From the NCBI GenBank assembly GCA_946482355.1, contig CAMLRE010000040.1:1-9836 (forward strand): a DNA stretch of 9,836 nt. Direction: 5' to 3'. A program made the position numbers and the translations under genes. The notes below the pieces were generated by a model. It saw nothing but the letters and a program-made list of their open reading frames with translations. It was not told where the DNA came from and ran no database searches. This document shows, piece after piece, positions 1 through 4,762 of this stretch (its first letter is position 1; each line of letters begins with the position of its first letter). The DNA comes from an uncultured Bdellovibrio sp. (GTDB lineage Bacteria; Bdellovibrionota; Bdellovibrionia; Bdellovibrionales; Bdellovibrionaceae).

Positions 1-337
1 GGCTAATAAATATGAAATCTTAGAAAAAGCCCGCATTGATAAAGTAGTGCCAGCGGTGCCATTGACTGTGGTGCTATTCTTAGCGGTATTAATGTCGCAA
101 GTGCTTGGAAGCTTAATCATCTACTTACGTGCGATCTGGAATTCAAATATCGTAACAGCTGAATCAACTCGTAATGTGGTGGTGCTTGATAGCCATTCAT
201 TAGATCCGCGTGTGATTATTGAAAACTCAAAAATCCGTTTCCGTTTACGTCATTCTTCAATGGATGATCAAGACCAAGAAAACGGCCAGACTAAAAAATT
301 AGGTTTTAATTTTAAATCTAAAGATCAAAACGGGTAG
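1..337 (+). CDS. C-terminal part of an unrecognised membrane protein (5' end outside window)
   Basis: The frame beginning at base 2 is open from the window edge to a TAG at 335-337, so this is the 3' end of a longer gene; the GTG at 47 is probably internal. About 111 residues are visible. A charged stretch (YEILEKARIDK) leads into one strongly hydrophobic segment, roughly bases 47-130 (PAVPLTVVLFLAVLMSQVLG and on to YLRAI). After it comes a hydrophilic tail of about 65 residues that ends in Lys/Asp/Gln-rich sequence. I see no catalytic motif and do not recognise the family. The tail could lie on either side of the inner membrane. The next gene starts 12 nt after the stop on the same strand, so the two may be co-transcribed. 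Confidence is high that this is coding and nil on function. Confidence 0.7.
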   Translation, partial: ANKYEILEKARIDKVVPAVPLTVVLFLAVLMSQVLGSLIIYLRAIWNSNIVTAESTRNVVVLDSHSLDPRVIIENSKIRFRLRHSSMDDQDQENGQTKKLGFNFKSKDQNG

Positions 338-349
338 TTATTATTTTTT

Positions 350-730
350 ATGTCTTACGTTGATAAAGACCGCCCGTCGACCTGGAAAAAATACGATGCA
401 AGCTTCTGCACTAGCTGCCGTGCTAACTGCTGCTGCATGCCTGTAGAAGTTAAGTCAGATGATTTAATCCGTTTAGGAGTCACTGACATCGACGAAGTCA
501 CAAACTCAATCAAAAAAACCGCAAAGCGCCTTAAAAAAGAAGGCATCATCATGAGTTACCGCGAAGGCACCGAGTTCTTTATGCTCGCACAAAAAGCCAA
601 TAGCGAATGCATCTTTATGGATTCAAAAACCAGATTCTGCACAGTCTACGATAAGCGCCCCGAAACCTGCCGCAACTTTCCGGCAAAGATGGGAACGCGT
701 GTAGGATTTTGTCCGGCAGAGAAGAAATAA
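350..730 (+). CDS. YkgJ-family cysteine-cluster protein (putative zinc/iron-chelating)
   Basis: This 126-residue protein belongs to the YkgJ/UPF0153 family, defined by a cysteine cluster thought to bind zinc or iron; no reaction is established for the family. The N-terminal cluster is C20-x2-C23-x3-C27-C28, with an extra C29, in the context FCTSCRANCCCM. Further cysteines lie at 87 (ECIFMD), 97 (RFCTVYDKRPETC) and 107, and the last, C121, is in GFCPAEKK. The CxVYxxRPxxCRxFP stretch at about 97-111 is the usual second half of the family signature. The protein is probably cytoplasmic, with no signal peptide. The ATG at 350 has no recognisable Shine-Dalgarno sequence, only a T-rich run, and follows the preceding stop by 12 nt, which suggests translation coupled to the upstream gene. 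The length is normal for the short members of the family. Confidence 0.85.
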   Translation: MSYVDKDRPSTWKKYDASFCTSCRANCCCMPVEVKSDDLIRLGVTDIDEVTNSIKKTAKRLKKEGIIMSYREGTEFFMLAQKANSECIFMDSKTRFCTVYDKRPETCRNFPAKMGTRVGFCPAEKK

Positions 731-777
731 AAAAAGAAAAGGTGCACGCACGCTTGACGCCAATCAAAGCGCACGTG
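731..777 (-). terminator. Rho-independent terminator of the nitroreductase gene
   Basis: Read on the minus strand, the arms at 777-764 and 757-745 pair over 13 positions. There is one bulged base (768), two G-U wobbles and a 6-nt loop (763-758). After four more bases the RNA enters a T-rich tract at 740-731 (TTTTCTTTTT). The two wobbles become A-C mismatches on the plus-strand RNA, and there is no T tract on that side, so the signal serves the minus strand. It begins 13 nt past the nitroreductase stop codon. The gap between the stem and the T tract is slightly longer than ideal. Confidence 0.7.
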
Positions 778-789
778 GGGAAAGCTAAA

Positions 790-1425
790 TTATTTTACGT
801 ATTCAATTAAAGTTTCGTCCGTGAAACGTACTTTTTTGAAATTTTGAGTTGTATCTTCGGCGTGACGATAACCTAGGGTAGTGACCACAGTTGTTTTCCA
901 ACCAGAGTTTTCTAAACCTAAAATTTTATCGTACGCTTGTGGGTCAAAACCTTCCATTGGGGTCGCATCGATCTTTAACAGCGCCGCTGTTTCAAGTAAG
1001 AAACCCATTGCAATGTAAGTTTGGCGTTGTGCCCAGGCCGTGTTACTTGGCGACTTCGCCACGTTTTCAACCATCATATTTTTATAACCATCTAAAGCTT
1101 CTAACGGAAGGCCACGCACTTCAGCTACGCGGTTGATATATTTTTGCACAAAATCCACATCAACTTTTTCGCGCGCTAAGAAAACCACTAAGTGGCTGGC
1201 ATCAGTAATTTGTGTTTGATTCCATGAAACTGCTTTTAGTTTTTCACGCACTTCAGGGTTTTCAATCACAAGAAATTTCCAAGGCTGTAAACCATAAGAG
1301 GAAGGGGCGAGAGTTAATGAGTTTGTTAAGGTTTTCCAGTCTTGTGCAGAGATCTTTTTAGTCGCATCGAATTTTTTCGTTGCGTATCTCCACTGTAAAG
1401 CTTCTTGGATTTGATTGTGTGCCAT
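790..1425 (-). CDS. NAD(P)H-dependent nitroreductase-family flavoprotein (NfsB-like)
   Basis: This 211-residue cytoplasmic enzyme has the FMN-dependent nitroreductase fold. The family uses NAD(P)H to reduce quinones, nitroaromatics or similar electrophiles, usually as a homodimer. Visible landmarks fit NfsB-type members: RYATKKFD at 13-20 (FMN phosphate contact), APSSYGLQPWKF at 40-51 (FMN contact), the WAQRQTYIAMG helix at about 131-141, PMEGFD at 156-161 and the closing GYRHAED...KKVR at about 185-200. Length is normal. The ATG at 1425-1423 has a good Shine-Dalgarno sequence on the minus strand (AGGAG around 1434-1438). It is transcribed divergently from an Rrf2-type regulator, and two copies of a shared operator lie directly upstream, so it is probably that regulator's target. 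The true substrate cannot be told from sequence; quinone or disulfide-stress detoxification is an inference from the neighbour. Confidence 0.9.
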   Translation of the reverse strand: MAHNQIQEALQWRYATKKFDATKKISAQDWKTLTNSLTLAPSSYGLQPWKFLVIENPEVREKLKAVSWNQTQITDASHLVVFLAREKVDVDFVQKYINRVAEVRGLPLEALDGYKNMMVENVAKSPSNTAWAQRQTYIAMGFLLETAALLKIDATPMEGFDPQAYDKILGLENSGWKTTVVTTLGYRHAEDTTQNFKKVRFTDETLIEYVK

Positions 1426-1450
1426 CTTTATATCTCCTATCTATGATAGT

Positions 1451-1481
1451 TTTAAATGTAACTGTTATGGTTACAATATGA
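1451..1481. promoter_or_regulatory. Operator copy 1, dyad upstream of nitroreductase
   Basis: The left arm TTTAAATGTAAC (1451-1462) is followed by a 7-nt spacer and then GTTACA (1470-1475). The inner six bases form a perfect inverted repeat (TGTAAC/GTTACA), while the outer part of the right arm is degenerate. The 14 bases at 1449-1462 match those at 1491-1504 (copy 2) at 13 positions, and both copies have the same 7-nt spacer. The site lies 26 nt before the nitroreductase start and overlaps its predicted -10. It is proposed as a binding site for the adjacent Rrf2 regulator. Confidence 0.6.
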
Positions 1482-1503
1482 ACCCAAACCGTTTTAAATG
1501 CAA
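1475..1503 (-). promoter_or_regulatory. Candidate sigma-70-type promoter of nitroreductase
   Basis: On the minus strand a -35-like TTGCAT (1503-1498) is followed after 17 nt by a -10-like CATATT (1480-1475). Matches to consensus are only 3/6 and 4/6. The placement is nonetheless sensible: the -35 falls in operator copy 2 and the -10 in operator copy 1. This would give a leader of about 43 nt carrying the AGGAG ribosome site. Occupation of either operator would block it. Confidence 0.3.
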
Positions 1504-1523
1504 CAATTAAAGTTACATTTAAA
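1493..1523. promoter_or_regulatory. Operator copy 2, near-perfect 12-7-12 dyad
   Basis: The arms TTTAAATGCAAC (1493-1504) and GTTACATTTAAA (1512-1523) are complementary at 11 of 12 positions across a 7-nt spacer. This is the better of the two copies. Its centre (1508) lies 42 bp from the centre of copy 1 (1466), four turns of B-DNA, which puts both sites on the same face of the helix. It is proposed as a binding site of the Rrf2-family regulator that starts at 1607. Confidence 0.65.
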
Positions 1524-1570
1524 CAAAATGCCTGTAAAAACGTCCTAAAGTGCGTTAAATGTGCTTATTA

Positions 1571-1599
1571 TTGTTTCTTTTTGAGTTTTGGGTTAAGAT
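1571..1599 (+). promoter_or_regulatory. Candidate promoter of the Rrf2 regulator, possibly leaderless
   Basis: TTGTTT (1571-1576) and TAAGAT (1594-1599) are separated by 17 nt, with 3/6 and 4/6 matches to the -35 and -10 consensus. The expected start of transcription falls at about 1605-1607, on the regulator's ATG itself, and no Shine-Dalgarno sequence precedes that ATG. Together these hint at a leaderless mRNA. The call is weak because T-rich sequence gives such matches by chance. Confidence 0.25.
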
Positions 1600-1606
1600 T
1601 TTAAAT

Positions 1607-2014
1607 ATGTTAGACCAACGCTTTGCCGCTTCGGTACACATTATGGCTTTGTTAGCTGCTCACGATGAAGAGCTGCAAACATCGGAATATCTAGCTGCAG
1701 GGCTGAGTACAAATCCCACAGTGGTTCGTCGTTTATTAGCAAAGCTAGTTGAAGCGGGTCTTGTGAAGTCTTTCAAAGGAAAATCAGGCGGAGTAAAAAT
1801 CGCCAAACTTCCAAAAGAAATCACTCTGAAAGATATCTATAAAGCATCGACAGATAAATCATTAATTAACTGCCGTGAAGCCGATGTTCCAAAAGCCTGC
1901 AAAGTCTCTTGCTCAATGAAAGAAATTTTCGAGGGTGTAGCTGAAGGCTTAGAAGCCACGTCTATGGCTTACTTGAGTAAAATTAAGCTTTCCGACATTC
2001 TAGCTAAAGTTTAA
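1607..2014 (+). CDS. Rrf2-family transcriptional regulator with clustered cysteines
   Basis: This 135-residue DNA-binding protein has Rrf2 architecture. An N-terminal helix (DQRFAASVHIMALLA) is followed by a winged helix-turn-helix at about 27-67: SEYLAAGLSTNPTVVRRLLAKLVEAGLV, then the wing GKSGGVKIAK. A C-terminal dimerisation helix follows. Three cysteines, C89, C98 and C102, have spacing C-x8-C-x3-C in the region where IscR and NsrR carry cluster ligands. They could bind an Fe-S cluster or act as a thiol switch. I chose ATG 1607, not the in-frame ATG at 1559, because the 16 extra residues would be hydrophobic (MCLLLFLFEFWVKILN) and precede the normal family start. The gene is divergent from a nitroreductase with a duplicated operator between them. 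Known Rrf2 precedents linked to flavin or quinone oxidoreductases are Staphylococcus HypR (with merA) and Streptococcus SifR; any shared function here is inference. Confidence 0.88.
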   Translation: MLDQRFAASVHIMALLAAHDEELQTSEYLAAGLSTNPTVVRRLLAKLVEAGLVKSFKGKSGGVKIAKLPKEITLKDIYKASTDKSLINCREADVPKACKVSCSMKEIFEGVAEGLEATSMAYLSKIKLSDILAKV

Positions 2015-2030
2015 TATCTTCGCTCTTATA

Positions 2031-2045
2031 GTCTCACTCTGAGAC
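2031..2045 (+). terminator. Weak hairpin after the Rrf2 gene
   Basis: GTCTCA (2031-2036), loop CTC, TGAGAC (2040-2045): a perfect 6-bp stem that starts 16 nt past the regulator's stop codon. No T tract follows, so intrinsic termination would be inefficient. It may only protect the transcript's 3' end or be chance. Confidence 0.25.
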
Positions 2046-2094
2046 AACTGTTAGCTCTCTATACAAGTGTCATAGCCAAAAATGTCCATTTACG

Positions 2095-2123
2095 CTGGCA
2101 TCTCAGAATGGCATGCCTATAAG
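2095..2123 (+). promoter_or_regulatory. Candidate sigma-70-type promoter for the orphan bitopic protein
   Basis: CTGGCA (2095-2100) and TATAAG (2118-2123) are 17 nt apart and match consensus at 4/6 and 5/6. They are the best -35/-10 pair I see in the 183-nt gap before the next gene. Transcription would start near 2130 and give a leader of about 68 nt with a short hairpin possibility (GCCA/TGGC, 2146-2156). The hexamer TGGCAT is directly repeated at 2096-2101 and 2109-2114. A competing sigma-54-like element lies downstream. Confidence 0.4.
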
Positions 2124-2151
2124 CCGTTAGATACGCGTACAGCGTGCCAAC

Positions 2152-2168
2152 TTGGCGTAATTGCTGCT
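2152..2168 (+). promoter_or_regulatory. Possible sigma-54-type -24/-12 element
   Basis: TTGGC (2152-2156) and TGCT (2165-2168) place GG and GC exactly 10 nt apart, as in -24/-12 promoters. The intervening consensus bases (ACG after TTGGC) are not conserved. Transcription would start about 2178, leaving a 20-nt leader that contains the GAGGAGG ribosome site at 2186-2192. The layout fits but the match is partial. Confidence 0.2.
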
Positions 2169-2197
2169 CTAGTTATTCGTATAACGAGGAGGCAATT

Positions 2198-3325
2198 ATG
2201 ACTCAATCATTAACGAAACAAGAAAAGCTGGTTTTAGCTGGTTTACTGGTTTGCTGCATTGGTGTTGCTTCTTTCATTACAAACTTTCAAATCGTTTCTA
2301 AAACAACAACGGTTGTTGAAAACGTAATTAATTATAAAATGGGTAAAGCCACTGAAGAGATCTCAACGTACTCTTTAGACGGCCGTGAAATCGACCGCAC
2401 GATCGTAAAACCAGAAGAAGAAGGTTTTATCGCTAAAACAGCTCGTAAAATCTCTCAAGCTTTAGGTCTTAAAAAAGATGCTAAAAAAACTGCGGCAGCT
2501 AAAAAAGCTGAAGACGCTAAAAAAGCCAAAGCTGCTCAAGCTAAAAAAATGCCTAAAGGTGATTTTTCAAAACCAGTAGCTAAAGCTCCGGTTCAAAAAC
2601 AAGCTCCTGTGGCTAAAAACGAAACTGAAACTCAAGCGCAAGACTTCTATAACGGCGGTGGTTACGTAGCTCCAACTGAAACACCTAATCAAGCCACTCA
2701 ACCTACAGAAGAAACTAAAAAAGTTAAAAAGACATTAGAGCAAATCAAAACTGAATTTATGGCTAACCCAACTCGTGAAGCGATGATGGCTTTAGTATCT
2801 TCATACAAAAAAAATGAAGTAAACGCTGCTGATTTTTACCAATTACAATCTGAATTATTAGAATCACAAAACGATACATTAGTAGGCCACGCTTTATACG
2901 CTTTACGTTTAACTCCATCAAATGAATCTTTCAGTATGATGGCTCAATACCAACCTTCTGCAAAAGCGGCTTACCAAACTTATATCGAAGAAGCTTTATT
3001 ATCTTACAACCAGTCTTCACAAATTAACGTGTTAGGTTCAGTAATTCGTTCAGGTGATAAAGTAGTAGTGATGAAAGCTTTACGCGTAATCGAGGCTGGT
3101 ATCAATAGCATCAAAAACGGTACAGTATCACAATTAGTTGATGGCCGCGGTCGCCGTGAAACAACATTCGCAGGCTTTAGCTTACAAAACTACTTAAGTT
3201 TATTACCAGTCATTACTCAAGCTTTAGCGGCTTCTCAAGACAACGAATTAACAGCGTCTTTAGAGTCGATGAAAAACTTAATCACTGATATCAGAGACAG
3301 CAACACAGCCGTAGCCGCTAACTAA
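2198..3325 (+). CDS. Orphan bitopic membrane protein with Lys/Ala-rich linker
   Basis: I do not recognise this 375-residue protein. I start it at ATG 2198, which has a near-perfect Shine-Dalgarno sequence (GAGGAGG, 2186-2192, 5-nt spacing); the in-frame ATG at 2144 has none and would add 18 atypical residues. A short Lys-containing N-terminus precedes one membrane helix (about 11-29). The order of charges suggests N-in, with the rest outside the cytoplasm. LLVC at the helix lacks the small residue needed for a lipobox, so it is a membrane anchor rather than a lipoprotein. Residues 80-120 are Lys/Ala-rich and include three 6-residue repeats. Residues 121-175 form a Pro/Gln/Thr-rich linker. Residues 176-375 look largely alpha-helical, perhaps TPR- or HEAT-like, with no catalytic motif. 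The architecture resembles periplasm-spanning proteins that reach across the wall, but there is no TonB domain. It is a monocistronic unit closed by a strong terminator. Confidence 0.85.
   Translation: MTQSLTKQEKLVLAGLLVCCIGVASFITNFQIVSKTTTVVENVINYKMGKATEEISTYSLDGREIDRTIVKPEEEGFIAKTARKISQALGLKKDAKKTAAAKKAEDAKKAKAAQAKKMPKGDFSKPVAKAPVQKQAPVAKNETETQAQDFYNGGGYVAPTETPNQATQPTEETKKVKKTLEQIKTEFMANPTREAMMALVSSYKKNEVNAADFYQLQSELLESQNDTLVGHALYALRLTPSNESFSMMAQYQPSAKAAYQTYIEEALLSYNQSSQINVLGSVIRSGDKVVVMKALRVIEAGINSIKNGTVSQLVDGRGRRETTFAGFSLQNYLSLLPVITQALAASQDNELTASLESMKNLITDIRDSNTAVAAN
2477..2530 (+). repeat. Three 18-nt tandem repeats in the Lys/Ala linker
   Basis: Three consecutive 18-nt units encode DAKKTA, AAKKAE and DAKKAK (residues 94-111 of the orphan protein). 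Each contains GCTAAAAAA, at 2480, 2498 and 2516; a fourth copy of this nonamer sits at 2540, out of the 18-nt register. The repeat is likely to form a flexible, basic helix or linker and could change copy number by slippage. Confidence 0.6.
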
Positions 3326-3349
3326 GATTTAAATTTAAAATGAAGATAA

Positions 3350-3377
3350 AAAAAGGGTTCTTGTTAGAACCCTTTTT
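3350..3377. terminator. Bidirectional Rho-independent terminator
   Basis: An 11-bp perfect stem (AAAAAGGGTTC at 3350-3360, GAACCCTTTTT at 3367-3377) encloses a 6-nt loop. T-rich tracts follow on both strands: TTTTTATTTTT on plus, and a run of seven T on minus. It sits between the converging ends of the orphan protein gene (stop at 3325) and rfaE2 (stop at 3382), so it can end both transcripts, including the five-gene minus-strand operon. Confidence 0.9.
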
Positions 3378-3381
3378 ATTT

Positions 3382-3864
3382 TTAAGTTTTAGATTTTGCG
3401 ATGATATTTGTTGTCGACTTACCATCAACAAATTGCAGAGATTTGACTGTTCCGCCGTAGCTTTCAACGAAATCCCAACCGACGATCTGTTCTTTTTTCC
3501 AGTCGCCACCTTTAACTAAGATGTCGGGTTTAACTTGTTTGATTAAGTTAATCGGAGTTTGTTCACCGAATAAAACCGTATGGTCTACAGATTTTAATGA
3601 AGCTAAGATTTCGGCTCTGTCGTTTTCATTTTGAATAGGGCGGGTAGGGCCTTTTAAAACTTGCACAGATGCATCGGTGTTAATACCTACGATAAGAACA
3701 TCACCCAATGATTTAGCTTGTTCTAAATAACGAACGTGGCCGATATGAAGTAAATCAAAACAACCATTCGTAAATACGATTTTTTTACCAGCTTTTTTAA
3801 AGTCTGCGATGGCCTGTTCAAGAGATTGAGCTGATAGAACTTTAGGTAACCCGGCGGCAGACAT
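3382..3864 (-). CDS. rfaE2: D-glycero-beta-D-manno-heptose 1-phosphate adenylyltransferase (RfaE2/HldE C-domain type)
   Basis: This 160-residue cytoplasmic enzyme should join ATP with heptose 1-phosphate to make ADP-heptose, the precursor for the LPS inner core. It carries the nucleotidyltransferase signature FTNGCFDLLHIGH at 31-43 with its HIGH active-site motif at 40-43. NTDASV is at 62-67, KGGDW at 118-122 and the family's closing GKSTTNII at 148-155. It corresponds only to the C-terminal domain of the bifunctional E. coli HldE; the sugar kinase domain must be encoded elsewhere. It is the last gene of the minus-strand run and starts 6 nt after the RDD-like gene's stop. It has no clear ribosome site of its own, so translation is probably coupled. 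A terminator begins a few bases past its stop. Confidence 0.92.
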   Translation of the reverse strand: MSAAGLPKVLSAQSLEQAIADFKKAGKKIVFTNGCFDLLHIGHVRYLEQAKSLGDVLIVGINTDASVQVLKGPTRPIQNENDRAEILASLKSVDHTVLFGEQTPINLIKQVKPDILVKGGDWKKEQIVGWDFVESYGGTVKSLQFVDGKSTTNIIAKSKT

Positions 3865-3870
3865 AAGAAA

Positions 3871-4719
3871 CTACGTTTTCTGTTTTTGGATTTGTGTACC
3901 AGTCACAGCGGCTAACACATCAAAACGTAAAACTAATGAGATTAAAGTCATTAAAATAAAACCAGTGGCTACATTAATTACTGAGCGAGCGGCTACACGT
4001 AATACGTAAGTAGATGAAGCTTGTTGTAATTCGTTACCACAACGTTGATCAAAAGCCCATTCACCTGGAGTGCAGCCTAAGAAAGCACGGCACGCCACAT
4101 AGTAAATGATTTGAATTGCACCAAGCAAACTAAGCGTTGCCCAGTAGATTAAGTATTGTGGATCTGGATTAGAAATATTGGCGATTAAATCAATTTTAGT
4201 AATCGCTAACATCGCAATTAAACTTAGTAAGAAAAACGCCGCGATTAACATCGTATCTAAGAAACCAGCTGATAAAGAAGGAACAGCTGCGATCCATTCA
4301 GGACGGCGCGTGTTGCGGGCTAAAGCCTCTTCTTGTTGTTTCTTTTGATTTAAATTTTTTAAAATTTCATTAACAGCAGTTTGTGCTTTAGAGATTGAAT
4401 CATCTTCAATTGTTGGCACATTGATCGAAGCTTTACGCTGCGTATTTGTATGAGGAGTTGTTTGCGTAGCTGTACGAGGCAACGGAGAATTTAAATTAAA
4501 ACCAGCAGGTGTTGTTGTATTTACAGAAGTTGAGGCTGCTGAAGCTGTTGTTTGAGTGTCAAAAGTTAAGTGTGAACTTTTAAATTCAACTTTTGAAGTG
4601 ATCGCCGGAGTAGACGCTTTAGTTGAAGTTGATTCTTTATGAAAACCTAAGCCTGAAGTTAATGGCTTGAACTCGAATTCATCAAATGGATCATTCATGA
4701 TATCTGTCTTCTTTGACAT
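3871..4719 (-). CDS. RDD-like membrane protein with long Ser/Thr-rich cytoplasmic tail
   Basis: The 282 residues fall into two parts. Residues 1-140 are low complexity: an acidic start (MNDPFDEFEF), then about 100 residues rich in Ser, Thr, Ala and Asn, then a helical stretch (SKAQTAVNEILKNLNQKKQQEEALARNTRR). Residues 146-270 hold three predicted membrane helices (about 153-175, 188-210, 246-268). Family-like elements are FLDTMLI at the start of the first helix, GCTPGEWAFDQR (215-226) after the second, and the basic RVAARS before the third. The conserved Arg expected just before the first Asp is not seen (LSAGFLD), and the second helix has no acidic residue, so the R-D-D signature is degenerate. 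RDD proteins are poorly understood; some act in transport. I start at 4719, where GGAGAG precedes the ATG; the ATG eight codons in has no such site. It lies between rsmE (43-nt gap) and rfaE2 (6-nt gap). Confidence 0.75.
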   Translation of the reverse strand: MSKKTDIMNDPFDEFEFKPLTSGLGFHKESTSTKASTPAITSKVEFKSSHLTFDTQTTASAASTSVNTTTPAGFNLNSPLPRTATQTTPHTNTQRKASINVPTIEDDSISKAQTAVNEILKNLNQKKQQEEALARNTRRPEWIAAVPSLSAGFLDTMLIAAFFLLSLIAMLAITKIDLIANISNPDPQYLIYWATLSLLGAIQIIYYVACRAFLGCTPGEWAFDQRCGNELQQASSTYVLRVAARSVINVATGFILMTLISLVLRFDVLAAVTGTQIQKQKT

Positions 4720-4762
4720 AAAGTTTCTCTCCGTGTCAGGTTGATATTGTCAGCTCAGCTGA

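Noticed and set aside
891..1136. Open frame on the plus strand inside the nitroreductase gene, and similar opposite-strand frames at 355-552, 3318-3509, 4741-4923, 6059-6310, 7547-7807 and 8663-8860
   Set aside because: All lie wholly or mostly opposite confidently identified genes, lack ribosome sites and family features, and are shadow frames.
1559..1606. In-frame ATG extending the Rrf2 regulator by 16 residues
   Set aside because: The extension is hydrophobic, lies before the normal family start and has no ribosome site.
2096..2112. TGGCAT direct repeat considered as a sigma-54 promoter
   Set aside because: GG and GC are 12 nt apart rather than 10.
2144..2197. Upstream ATG extending the orphan bitopic protein by 18 residues
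   Set aside because: There is no Shine-Dalgarno sequence, whereas ATG 2198 has GAGGAGG at ideal spacing; the extension would also overlie the likely leader.
2015..2197. Possible tRNA or structured RNA in the gap before the orphan gene
   Set aside because: Several short inverted repeats are present, but no cloverleaf, T-loop or riboswitch core could be built.
2251..2257. Possible lipobox (LLVCC) in the orphan protein
   Set aside because: A Val, not Gly/Ala/Ser, precedes the Cys, so signal peptidase II processing is unlikely; the segment reads as an anchor helix.
4750..4762. Five-bp hairpin (TCAGC-TCA-GCTGA) between rsmE and the RDD-like gene, considered as a terminator
   Set aside because: No T tract follows on the minus strand and the stem is short; the operon probably reads through.
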